Shown: in pieces, positions 33,797 to 43,684 of the stretch | How the letters are laid out: every line of letters starts with the position of its first letter | Position numbering within the stretch: position 1 is the first letter of the stretch | Assembly (NCBI GenBank): GCA_030431255.1 | Contig: JAUIJL010000020.1 | Span: 62,001 to 126,000, forward strand | Reading direction: 5' to 3' | Length of the DNA stretch: 64,000 bases | Source: Thermoanaerobaculia bacterium | GTDB lineage: Bacteria; Acidobacteriota; Thermoanaerobaculia; Multivoradales; J023 | The notes under the pieces: generated by a model | Database searches by the model: none | What the model saw: only the letters and a program-made list of their open reading frames with translations | Told to the model about the DNA's origin: nothing | Program-made: the position numbers and the translations under genes

Positions 33797-33920
33797 CGGG
33801 CCGGATCCGCCGGGTGACGGCACCCACAACGCTCTGAAGACGGCCTGTGCCTCGTCGCTGATTCCCCCCAGCGCGGCGATGTGCTGTTATCATTATCTCT
33901 TGCAGGAAGGAGGCCCTACG

Positions 33921-35120
33921 ATGTCGACCTATGTGGGCATGCAGTCGCTTGCCATCAGCGTCCCGGATCGGGTGATAACCAACGAGCACTGGCGCCGGTG
34001 CCAGCCGCAGCTGGTTGAAGAAGCCGAAAAAAGAATTTGGATGTGGAAGAAACCCCTGAAGTGGGACGAAGGAGGCTCGGTAGCGTTCAACCGTGAAATG
34101 GAGCCTTTCCTGAGCGATCCCTTCCGAGGTGCCATCCAGCGTCGATTGCTGCCGAAAGGCGGCTCCGCCCTCGAGCTCGAGGCCGACGCCGCCCGCAAAG
34201 CGATGGACGCCGCCGGGGTGACGGCCAAAGACATCGACCTCATGCTGCTGACCTCGTTCTTGCCCGATTGCCACGGCATCGGCGGCTCCGCTTTCCTCGC
34301 CCGCGAGCTCGGGCTCGAAGGCGCCGCTTGGAATATGGAATCCGCCTGCTCCTCGGCCAATCTCGCGTTCATGACCGCCGCCAACCTGATCAAAGCGGGC
34401 CAATACAAACGGGCCCTGGTGGTGACCTCGTGCACCTACTCCCGGGTCGCCGAGGAATCCGACCCCATTTCTTGGACCGTCGGCGATGCCGCCACCGCCG
34501 TGGTGGTCGGTGAGGTGGAGGCCAACCGCGGCTTCTTAGGGGCCCATTCCATCCACTCCGGCAATACCTGCGGCGCGGTGGAATACATCCTCGACATCAA
34601 CGACCAAGGCCAGGCCTACCATCGCATGCGCACCGGAAAAAGCGCCGGCAAGCTGTTGCGAGAAACCTCGGAGCCGAATCTCAAGGCGTGCACCTCGAGA
34701 GCTTTGGAACGGGCCGGTCTGTCGGTCCAGGACATCGACTTCGCGGTCTTCAATACGCCTCTCGCCTGGTATGCGTCGTTCTGTGCTCGGGCATTGGGCA
34801 TCGACAAAAGTCGAACCATCAACATGCACCCGATCTACAACAACGTGGGTCCGTGCCTGACCTTTACCAACCTCTTTCACGCCGCCCACTGGCGCCTCAA
34901 ACCCGACGACAACGTGCTGCTCTACAGCGTCGGAAGTGTTTCCAGCTGCGCCGCGATCGTCCTGCGCTGGGGAGACGTCGCCTTGGGACCGATTCCGGAG
35001 GGCGCCTCCCTCGAGGACTACGAGGCGCTGACCCACGATTATCCCCAAGCCCTCGACGACACGACGCCGAGCCCTGCTCCGGATAGCTCGACCGATGGCG
35101 ACAAGGAAGCCGTTGCTTGA
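33921..35120 (+). CDS. KAS III-like acyltransferase with catalytic His replaced by Asn
   Basis: This 399-residue thiolase-fold protein is related to 3-oxoacyl-ACP synthase III. The nucleophile is C143 in ESACSSANLAF, and GDAATAVVVGEV is conserved. The Asn that completes the triad is N308 (NNVGPCLTF). At the place of the HQAN histidine, 30 residues before N308 as in E. coli FabH (H244/N274), the sequence reads FNTPLAW, so N278 stands for His. Such changes suggest an acyl-transfer rather than a decarboxylative condensation. The ATG at 33921 has GGAAGGAGG eight bases upstream. It lies 124 bases after the ThDP enzyme gene and before a TetR gene. The last 40 residues are disordered. Confidence 0.83.
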   Translation: MSTYVGMQSLAISVPDRVITNEHWRRCQPQLVEEAEKRIWMWKKPLKWDEGGSVAFNREMEPFLSDPFRGAIQRRLLPKGGSALELEADAARKAMDAAGVTAKDIDLMLLTSFLPDCHGIGGSAFLARELGLEGAAWNMESACSSANLAFMTAANLIKAGQYKRALVVTSCTYSRVAEESDPISWTVGDAATAVVVGEVEANRGFLGAHSIHSGNTCGAVEYILDINDQGQAYHRMRTGKSAGKLLRETSEPNLKACTSRALERAGLSVQDIDFAVFNTPLAWYASFCARALGIDKSRTINMHPIYNNVGPCLTFTNLFHAAHWRLKPDDNVLLYSVGSVSSCAAIVLRWGDVALGPIPEGASLEDYEALTHDYPQALDDTTPSPAPDSSTDGDKEAVA

Positions 35121-35143
35121 CGAGCCTCGCCACTGAAAGGGGG

Positions 35144-35164
35144 GCTCCGCTCTCAGAGCGGGGC
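35144..35164 (+). terminator. GC-rich hairpin after the KAS III-like gene
   Basis: A stem formed by GCTCCGCTCT and AGAGCGGGGC (one G-U pair) lies 23 bases after the stop codon. There is no T-run after it, so it may be a Rho-assisted or weak terminator, or an mRNA-stabilising hairpin between the KAS III-like gene and tetR. Confidence 0.35.
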
Positions 35165-35263
35165 GTTCCAGTCCCGAAACGGTCGCTCGACACGACGGTT
35201 CGACGGCTCGGACCATGCTCAGCCCGCAAACCCTCGCTGAAGGCTTCGCCCAGGGGCTAAACC

Positions 35264-35908
35264 ATGTCTACCTTTCAGAAACCACCGACGGTCAGTGACG
35301 ACTACCGGGCCGTCGACCTCTACCGCAAGGCTGCGGAAGTGATTTTCCGCAAGGGTTTCAACGGTACGTCCATGGGCGACATCGCCGAGGCTGTGGACCT
35401 CACCAAAGGCGGTCTCTACTACTACATCAAGGGCAAGAAGGCGTTGCTCTTCGCCATCATGAGCTTCGCGTTGGACCTGCTCGAGAACGAGGTATTCGCG
35501 GACTCCGGCTCGGGAATCGACCCGGTGGAACGGTTGCGATCCATGATCTCCGGCCATCTCAAAGTGGTGCTGCGGGATCCGAGCGCCATGACCCTTCTGA
35601 TCGACGAGGAAGAGCATCTCAGCAACGAGCACCGCGAAAAAGTAGCTGCCCGAAAGCTCGCTTACACGCGATCTCTTCGCGATGCGATTCAGGATCTCCA
35701 GGAGTTCCAAAACCCACCGTCGAGCGGGGCTTCGCAGCCGGTGGACGCCATGATCGCCGCCCAAAGCCTTATCGGTATGGTGCATTGGACGGTGCGGTGG
35801 TACTCGGGTCCTCGAACCGAAGCCGATTTCCAGCGCATTGCCGATCACCTCACCCGTCTCGCGCTGCAGGGGGTTCAGTCCGGCTCGATCGTCGTCTCCC
35901 GCCACTGA
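35264..35908 (+). CDS. TetR-family transcriptional regulator
   Basis: This 214-residue protein has an N-terminal TetR-type helix-turn-helix: AAEVIFRKGFNGTSMGDIAE, then AVDLTKGGLYYYIKGKKALL. The C-terminal ligand domain is diverse, as expected, and ends in a region (MVHWTVRWYSGP) seen in fatty-acid- or acyl-CoA-responsive members. The ATG has AGGGG seven to nine bases upstream. As the nearest regulator to the operator at 31715-31728 it probably represses the ThDP/KAS III-like operon and responds to its product or an acyl-CoA (inference). Confidence 0.88.
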   Translation: MSTFQKPPTVSDDYRAVDLYRKAAEVIFRKGFNGTSMGDIAEAVDLTKGGLYYYIKGKKALLFAIMSFALDLLENEVFADSGSGIDPVERLRSMISGHLKVVLRDPSAMTLLIDEEEHLSNEHREKVAARKLAYTRSLRDAIQDLQEFQNPPSSGASQPVDAMIAAQSLIGMVHWTVRWYSGPRTEADFQRIADHLTRLALQGVQSGSIVVSRH

Positions 35909-36043
35909 GCTTCGGCTCGGCCCGGTTGGGTCCTTGTGGCTCAAAACCGGACCTAGCACTCGCGCCCACTGGCCAAACCCCGTACAATCTGGTGATCTCT
36001 CGACAGGTCGTATTCTCATCCCCATCCGGTCACGGAGAGCTCA

Positions 36044-37495
36044 TTGGCTGACGAATCCCATACTCTGCTCGTTGTCGACGACAATGAAGAGAACCGAGAC
36101 ATGCTCTCGCGCCGTCTCAAGCGGCGCGGTTATAAAGTGCTTTCCGCGGAAAGTGGCGAGGAGGCCCTCAAGCTGCTCGAGACGGTGGCCCTCGACCTGA
36201 TCCTGCTCGACATCATGATGCCCGGCATGGACGGCATCGAGGTCTTACGTCGCGTCCGCAGCCGCTTCGCCCAGGACGAGCTGCCGATCATCATGGCGAC
36301 CGCCAAAGACGAGAGCCACGACATGGTGGAGGCTCTCGACCTTGGGGCCAACGACTACGTCACCAAACCGATCGACTTCGCCGTGGTCACCGCCAGGGTG
36401 CAGAAAGAGCTGCGCGGCCTCGACCGGGCCCGAGCCGCCAAGGCCGCATCCTCCGAACCGCCGGCCGCTGGGGCTTCGAGCGGCGACGGAGGCCCTTTGG
36501 GGCCAGGTAGTGTGATTCAGGGCCGATATCGACTCGAAAAAGTAGTCGGCCGGGGAAATTTCGGCACGGTCTACCAAGCCCATCACATCGAGCTCGACAT
36601 GCCCGTGGCGGTCAAGATCTTGTCGACCCAAGCCGCTGAAGGCGAAGAAGCGCTTGCACGGTTCCGATCCGAGGGTCGGGCCACGGTCAAAGTGAAACAC
36701 CCCAACGCGGTCATGGTGTACGACTTCGGCACCACCGAAGCCGGTACCGCCTTCTTGGCCATGGAGCTGCTCTCGGGGGAGCCTCTTTCTAAAGAGCTTT
36801 CGAGAACCCCCCTGCTCTGGCCTCGGCGCGCCCTCGAGATCTTGCTTCCCGTCAGCCGGGTGCTGGCCGAGGCACATCAGATGGGTTTGGTGCACCGGGA
36901 CATCAAGCCGGAAAACGTCTTTCTGCAGGACACCCCCGGAGGAGAGGTGATCAAAGTCGTCGACTTCGGCATTGCCAAGCTGGCGGGAGATCGCATCAAC
37001 CAACAGAATTTGACGGCCGAGGGATATGTGCTCGGAACCCCCGCCTACGTGGCGCCGGAACGGCTGCAAAACCAACCCTACGGCGGCCCTTCGGACGTCT
37101 ACAGCGTTGGCATCATGGCCTTCCAAATGCTGGCGGGAGAGCTTCCATTCAAACCCAACAAAGACGATCCCGTAGCTTTGCTGATGATGCACGTCAACGA
37201 CGCGCCACCCAAGCTGCGCTCGGTCGTGCCCGAGCTACCCAAAAAGATCGAGGCCTTGGTCATGGCGTGCCTGGAGAAAAAACCCGCCAAACGGCCGACG
37301 GCGCTTCAGCTCGCGGCGCGAATTGAAGCTCTGCTCGAAGAGCTTCCAGAGCTTTCCCCCGAAGCCTTGGCGGCAGCCCGCCATCCCGCGGCTGCCGACG
37401 TCCTCGAAGGGCCGACCCATCGCTTGGAAACCCCCATCGCCGGACAAGGGATCTTCCACCGCCTACTGGATCGACTCCGCAACCCGGGAAAATAA
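36044..37495 (+). CDS. receiver domain - Ser/Thr protein kinase fusion
   Basis: The product is 483 residues. An N-terminal CheY-type receiver (about 5-122) has the acidic pocket VVDDNEEN, phosphoacceptor D56 in LLDIMMPGMDG, and the conserved lysine in YVTKP. A short Ala/Gly linker leads to a Hanks-type kinase (about 163-435) with GRGNFGTVY, AVKIL, HRDIKPEN (HRD at 284-286), DFG and the APE-like VAPERL. The protein is soluble. It joins two-component input to Ser/Thr phosphorylation. The start is TTG with GGAGA about six to seven bases upstream. Only six bases separate it from a histidine kinase gene, which is the likely phosphodonor. Confidence 0.9.
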   Translation: MADESHTLLVVDDNEENRDMLSRRLKRRGYKVLSAESGEEALKLLETVALDLILLDIMMPGMDGIEVLRRVRSRFAQDELPIIMATAKDESHDMVEALDLGANDYVTKPIDFAVVTARVQKELRGLDRARAAKAASSEPPAAGASSGDGGPLGPGSVIQGRYRLEKVVGRGNFGTVYQAHHIELDMPVAVKILSTQAAEGEEALARFRSEGRATVKVKHPNAVMVYDFGTTEAGTAFLAMELLSGEPLSKELSRTPLLWPRRALEILLPVSRVLAEAHQMGLVHRDIKPENVFLQDTPGGEVIKVVDFGIAKLAGDRINQQNLTAEGYVLGTPAYVAPERLQNQPYGGPSDVYSVGIMAFQMLAGELPFKPNKDDPVALLMMHVNDAPPKLRSVVPELPKKIEALVMACLEKKPAKRPTALQLAARIEALLEELPELSPEALAAARHPAAADVLEGPTHRLETPIAGQGIFHRLLDRLRNPGK

Positions 37496-37501
37496 TCGCC
37501 C

Positions 37502-39256
<1,755 letters not shown>

Positions 39257-39294
39257 GCCCATGCACGATGCACGGAGCAGAGGAATTCGACCCT

Positions 39295-39750
39295 ATGCCT
39301 TCTGAGGATCTACCGTCTTCTGAGGATCTACCGTCTTCTGAGGATCTACCGTCTTCTGAGGATCTACCGTCTTCTGAGGATCAGCAGACCGACCGGCACA
39401 TCCTGCTCGTCGAGGACAACGAAATGAACGCGGATATGTTGTCCAGACGCTTGCGACGCAGGGGCTATCGCATCTCCTTGGCGGTCGATGGCCAAGAGGG
39501 CATTGATTGCACGCGCCGGCTCAGGCCCAGGCTCGTGCTCATGGACATGAGCTTGCCGGGAATCGACGGATGGGAAGCCACCCGCAGATTGAAGGCCGAT
39601 CCAGAAACCCGTCATATCCCGATCATCGCGCTGACCGCCCACGCCATGTCGGAAGATCGCCAAAAAGCGCTCGACGCGGGCTGCGACGAATACGACACCA
39701 AACCCGTGGAGCTACGACGTCTGCTGCGAAAGATAGAAAGCCTGCTCTAA
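39295..39750 (+). CDS. single-domain response regulator with repeat N-terminus
   Basis: The product is 151 residues. The first 30 are a Pro-Ser-Ser-Glu-Asp-Leu repeat, then a complete receiver: ILLVEDNEMNADML, phosphoacceptor D84 (VLMDMSLPGIDGW), ALTAHAM, and the lysine in YDTKPVE. No output domain is present, so it acts by protein contact or as a phosphate relay. The ATG at 39295 is chosen because AGAGGA lies ten bases upstream; the ATG at 39268 is possible. It is probably phosphorylated by the adjacent histidine kinase. Confidence 0.88.
   Translation: MPSEDLPSSEDLPSSEDLPSSEDLPSSEDQQTDRHILLVEDNEMNADMLSRRLRRRGYRISLAVDGQEGIDCTRRLRPRLVLMDMSLPGIDGWEATRRLKADPETRHIPIIALTAHAMSEDRQKALDAGCDEYDTKPVELRRLLRKIESLL
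39298..39381. repeat. 18-bp in-frame tandem repeat, about 4.7 units
   Basis: The unit CCGTCTTCTGAGGATCTA is repeated without change and encodes PSSEDL at the N-terminus of the receiver protein. The lack of substitutions suggests recent expansion and possible length variation between strains. Confidence 0.92.
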
Positions 39751-39786
39751 CCCGGACCGGTCGGCTCGGGTCATCGATCTCGTCCT

Positions 39787-40407
39787 TCAGCCCCCGCCGC
39801 CCACCACCACCGCTTTGAGCTTGGCCAGGGCTTGCTCTTTGCGCGCCAGCTCGGCGCGGACTTGCTCCAGCTCTTTGCGCAGGCGGGCATTCTGCTTTTT
39901 GAGCTTTTCCAAATCCTCTTCAGCTTCCTTGGTTTCCGTGGCTTCCGCCGCGATTTCCGCCTCGGCTTCCTTTTCTTGCTCGGCCAGGGCTTGCTTCGCC
40001 CTTTGCTCGGCAACGGCTACGGACTCGACGCGCTCCAGCAGGCCGCGCAAGGCCTCGACCTCGGTGCCGCTCTGCCCCTTGAAAGACGCCGGCAAAGCGG
40101 CCAAATGCTCCCGCGCCAGCTCCAGATCCGCGGGCTCCTTGACCAAGGCCGCCATCGCCGACCGATAGCGAGCTTCGCTCTGCCGCTTGTCGGATTTGTC
40201 CAGACCGGCGATCAACCGACCGTAAAGCTCCAGGGCCTCGTCGGGGCGTCCGGACTCGAGGGCCTGATCGGCTTCTTTGGCGACCCGTCTCGACTCGAAA
40301 AATCCCAATTTCTCCGCGTCGTCGCTCGCCCAGGCCCCGCCGGCTCCGAGACAAACGGTCAAGCAGCCGACCATCAAGACCCGCTGTCCCACTAGACCTA
40401 TACTCAT
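39787..40407 (-). CDS. exported coiled-coil protein of unknown function
   Basis: The product is 206 residues. The N-terminus (MSIGLVGQRVLMVGCLTVCLGAG, cut near AWASDD) is a signal peptide. Residues 30-120 form a TPR-like helical region (ADQALESGRPDEALELYGRL), and residues 125-200 a strongly predicted coiled coil rich in Ala, Glu, Lys and Arg (EEDLEKLKKQNARLRKELEQ). It ends in GGGG. A periplasmic scaffold or adaptor role is likely but unproven. AGGGAGA lies about ten bases before the ATG. It converges with the receiver gene and is divergent from the polymerase gene at 40510. Confidence 0.75.
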   Translation of the reverse strand: MSIGLVGQRVLMVGCLTVCLGAGGAWASDDAEKLGFFESRRVAKEADQALESGRPDEALELYGRLIAGLDKSDKRQSEARYRSAMAALVKEPADLELAREHLAALPASFKGQSGTEVEALRGLLERVESVAVAEQRAKQALAEQEKEAEAEIAAEATETKEAEEDLEKLKKQNARLRKELEQVRAELARKEQALAKLKAVVVGGGG

Positions 40408-40509
40408 GACATGAATCTCCCTTGATTAGCCCGTGGTAGACCACCGCGGACAGCCGATTGTAGCGACTCTGAAGCCACCTTCCCAGCCCCAGAGCTCCCA
40501 GCAAAGACC

Positions 40510-42342
40510 ATGAATCGACCCGATCCCCCCGTTATGGCATGTTCCGCGGCCCCGACGCCGGGGGCGACGCTCTCTGCCACCGGTATCGAGTGGGCGGCTT
40601 GGGGCGCGGTGGGAAGCAGCCTCGGATTCACGGTGCTCTTCGGCACGACCCCAGCCTCCCAATCCAGTGGACTTTGGGCATGGCTAGGAGGTTGGATTCT
40701 CTTCGGCATCCTTCGAGGGTGGGCTTCGTTCGAGGGCCCAAGAGCCGCGCACCACGTCGTCGGCGTGGCGACCCTCTTCTTGCCGTGGCTTTTATCGTCT
40801 GAGATCTGCTCAGCCGGGCTTGCCCCGTTCTTGGAACGGACAGGGTTCTCCGGATGGGGTCAAAACCAGGCGGCCGGTGCCTTGGTGCTGTTCTTGCCCA
40901 TCTGGTGGGTTGGGCCGGGATCCTCCCACGGACATCGAGCTCGTCGGATGTGCTTTGCCGTGTTGTGCCTGTGTGCCTTGATCCGACTGGGCCAGCTCCA
41001 GTCCAGGGGGGCTTGGCTAGCTACGGCATCGGCGATTTTCGCCCTGTGGGGGCTCACTTTGGGCCTCGAGCGGGGTCGGCTGAGGACTATCGCCCTCAAG
41101 TTGGCTTCGACGCTCCTGGTGACGATCCTCTTGATGCCCAGCGTGCCCCAAAGGGCCCTCGAAGCCTTGATCTTCGAGGGTCAGCTCAAGGGGCCGAGTC
41201 TCGAAGCCGCCCTCACCGGCCGGCCCTCTATCTGGTGGCGCAGTCTGGTCGCTTGGTCCGATTTGCCGTTCGGCGCGGGGCTCGGCGCGTCCCCGAGGGT
41301 CCTTTCCGAGCTTTACCCCGGCGCGATCCCGAATCCCGGACATGCCCACCAGCAGTGGCTTCAGCTCGGCTTGGAGCTCGGCTGGCTGGGCTTAGGGTCC
41401 TGGCTTCTCCTGTGGCTGGTCTGCGTCCAACCCCTGTGGCGCTCACTGTGCTCCTCACTGTGTTTCTCACCAAGGACCGACTCGACACTTCTGACCCATG
41501 AGCGGGCGGCCCTGATCTCCGCCTGGCTCGGATGGCTCGTCTTCGGGCTCGCAGATTGCCTGCCGCCGGCCGAGCTCTCGAGCTTGGGGCTTTGGACCCT
41601 GCTGGCGCTTTCCGCTGCCTCCCGTGGGGCCCACATTCCCGAGACTTCCGACGATAGGCCTAAATCGTCGCCAAAGTCGGCTTCGGCTCTCGCCCGATGG
41701 TCGATCGGGTTGCCGCTGCTGGCGGGCGCTTTCCTGTTGCTCGGCTCGATCCCGGAGGATCTACGGCACCGACGAGCTGTCCATGCGCTGCTCCGCGCGC
41801 CAGGCCCGGAGGACCGCGACATCGCCCGAAGGCTTACTTCTCCGTCGTCCACCTCAGGGGATTTGTGGCTGGCGGCCCTGCTCGCCCAAGGGACGGCCGA
41901 TCAGGTCCGCGAGCAACCGTGGCGGCGTCTGATCGAGCACACCGGCTCGCGCGTGGCATTGCTTCGCTTCCAACGCGCCACCAAAGATTCTGTGGAGCTG
42001 GCGGACCGCGCCGTTTCCCGCTACCCGGAACATTGTGACGCGTGGTGGTGGCGGGCAGCGAGCCGACAAACGATTTCGAGCTGGCGTCAGGGTCTGTCCC
42101 GATGCCCCCAAAACGGCCAGGCCTGGCTCGCGCTCGCGGATCTCTTACGGGCATCCGGCTCAACGGACGCATTGAGCCCCGCTCTGGACGCCTACGAGCG
42201 CGCCTGTCGGCTCGGTGACCCGGGCGCCAACGCCTGTTGGCGGGGTGGACATCTGGCTGAGAGGCTCGGCCAGAATCCGCGGGCTGCGCGGCTATTCAGC
42301 AGGTCGAGATTGCCGCAAGCCCGAAAGCGAATTACGCCTTGA
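40510..42342 (+). CDS. O-antigen ligase/polymerase family membrane protein with TPR-like tail
   Basis: The product is 610 residues. It has about ten hydrophobic segments in the first 410 residues and the Wzy/WaaL-family signature in the last periplasmic loop, NPGHAHQQWLQLGLELGWLG. The last 170 residues are soluble and repeat-like (AWLALADLLRASGSTDALSP). Members of this family join or polymerise lipid-linked sugar units on the periplasmic side. It converges with the nucleotide-sugar dehydrogenase gene, the 3' ends overlapping by 11 bases. A second, diverged member of the same family lies at 43668, so the two may act on different polymers. Confidence 0.82.
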   Translation: MNRPDPPVMACSAAPTPGATLSATGIEWAAWGAVGSSLGFTVLFGTTPASQSSGLWAWLGGWILFGILRGWASFEGPRAAHHVVGVATLFLPWLLSSEICSAGLAPFLERTGFSGWGQNQAAGALVLFLPIWWVGPGSSHGHRARRMCFAVLCLCALIRLGQLQSRGAWLATASAIFALWGLTLGLERGRLRTIALKLASTLLVTILLMPSVPQRALEALIFEGQLKGPSLEAALTGRPSIWWRSLVAWSDLPFGAGLGASPRVLSELYPGAIPNPGHAHQQWLQLGLELGWLGLGSWLLLWLVCVQPLWRSLCSSLCFSPRTDSTLLTHERAALISAWLGWLVFGLADCLPPAELSSLGLWTLLALSAASRGAHIPETSDDRPKSSPKSASALARWSIGLPLLAGAFLLLGSIPEDLRHRRAVHALLRAPGPEDRDIARRLTSPSSTSGDLWLAALLAQGTADQVREQPWRRLIEHTGSRVALLRFQRATKDSVELADRAVSRYPEHCDAWWWRAASRQTISSWRQGLSRCPQNGQAWLALADLLRASGSTDALSPALDAYERACRLGDPGANACWRGGHLAERLGQNPRAARLFSRSRLPQARKRITP

Positions 42343-43684
42343 CCACTTTTGGATCGGATTGCCGGTAGACCCCCCGGGTATCGACGACCAGCGGGGCGTT
42401 TTCGAGGACCAGCTGATAGTCCACGTCACGATGGTTGGTGATCAGCAAGACCGCGTCTTGGCTCGCCAATCCGGACGCTTCCAAGGGCACCGATTCCATG
42501 GCCGGGAGTCGGGGCCAGGTGCGCATCCTCGGCGCTTCGGCAATGTGGGGATCGTGGTACGACACATCGGCTCCAAGCTCGATGAGCAAGTCGAGGATCT
42601 CAAAAGCCGGGCTTTCCCGCGGGTCGGCGATGTCTGGTTTGTAGGCAAGGCCGAGCACCAAAATCCGGCTTCCGCGCACCGCCTTGCCGGCGTCGTTCAA
42701 GGCTCGCTGGAGCTTGGCGATCACATATCGGGGCATCTCTACGTTGACCTCGCCGGCGAGCTCGACAAATCTCGCGGTTTGTCCGAATTCCCGAGCTTTC
42801 CACGTCAAATAGAACGGATCCACGGGAATGCAATGGCCGCCCCAACCCGGGCCCGGTGTGAATCTCATGAAACCGAACGGCTTGGTGGCAGCGGCGTCGA
42901 GCACCTCCCACACGTCGATGCCCATGGCGTCGTAAACCACCTTCAGCTCGTTGACCAAGGCGATGTTGACCGCTCTAAAAATATTCTCGGTCAGCTTGGA
43001 GGCCTCAGCCACCCGAGCCGAGGACACCAGCACGGTGTCGGCAAAGACATCCCGATAGAGAGCGACGGCCATATCACCGGCTTCTTTAGTGACCCCCCCC
43101 ACCACCTTGGGAATTCCCGTGGTCCCGAACTCCAGATTGCCGGGATCTTCCCGCTCCGGCGAGAAGGCCAAGAAGTACTCCCGGCCGCACTCCAGACCCG
43201 CGGCGTCGAGAATCGGACGAACCAGATCGTCGGTAGTGCCCGGATAGGTGGTGGACTCCAGGATCACCAGCTGCCCCGGTCGCAATCGGCCCGCGATCTC
43301 CCGAGCCGTGCTTTCCACATAGGCGAGGTTGGGTTGACGGTGCTCGTCCAAAGGGGTCGGCACGCAGATCAACAGGCAATCGGGCTCCCGCAGGCGTCCG
43401 AAGTCGGCGCTCGCCTCGAAGCTCCCGCCTTTCACCACCTTCGCGACTCGGCTCGCATCCAGGTGCTCGATGTAGCATTCACCGGCATTGAGGGTCTCCA
43501 CCTTGCCGGCGTCGACATCGAAGCCCAGGACCTTGAAGCCGGCTTCGCAAAAGGCCAGCCCCAAAGGCAGGCCCACATAACCCAAGCCTAAAATGCCCAC
43601 CAGGCTCGAATGGGCCTCGGCTCGACGGATCCAATCGCCGACATCCCATGCTTCCGCCTGCTCCGTCTCACGATTCTCCGTCAT
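42332..43684 (-). CDS. nucleotide-sugar (UDP-sugar) 6-dehydrogenase
   Basis: This 450-residue NAD-dependent enzyme oxidises C6 of a UDP-sugar to the uronic acid. It has the Rossmann motif GILGLGYVGLPLGLAF, the substrate loop SPEREDPGN, the linker TENIFRAVNIALVNE, and the catalytic cysteine in GWGGHCIPVDP near residue 280. The sequence looks closest to UDP-GlcNAc/ManNAc dehydrogenases of the WbpA/WecC group, although UDP-glucose cannot be excluded. The ATG at 43684 has AAGG nine bases upstream; it overlaps the preceding polymerase gene by 17 bases, so the two are coupled. It supplies acidic sugars for a surface polysaccharide. Confidence 0.9.
   Translation of the reverse strand: MTENRETEQAEAWDVGDWIRRAEAHSSLVGILGLGYVGLPLGLAFCEAGFKVLGFDVDAGKVETLNAGECYIEHLDASRVAKVVKGGSFEASADFGRLREPDCLLICVPTPLDEHRQPNLAYVESTAREIAGRLRPGQLVILESTTYPGTTDDLVRPILDAAGLECGREYFLAFSPEREDPGNLEFGTTGIPKVVGGVTKEAGDMAVALYRDVFADTVLVSSARVAEASKLTENIFRAVNIALVNELKVVYDAMGIDVWEVLDAAATKPFGFMRFTPGPGWGGHCIPVDPFYLTWKAREFGQTARFVELAGEVNVEMPRYVIAKLQRALNDAGKAVRGSRILVLGLAYKPDIADPRESPAFEILDLLIELGADVSYHDPHIAEAPRMRTWPRLPAMESVPLEASGLASQDAVLLITNHRDVDYQLVLENAPLVVDTRGVYRQSDPKVVKA

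Noticed and set aside
39751-39786. Terminator between the receiver and coiled-coil genes
   Set aside because: Only a weak GC-rich inverted repeat (CCGGACCGGTCGG) without T-run on either strand.
42215-43591. 458-codon open frame on the plus strand opposite the nucleotide-sugar dehydrogenase
   Set aside because: The minus strand encodes a full dehydrogenase with its catalytic cysteine. The plus-strand product shows no domain.
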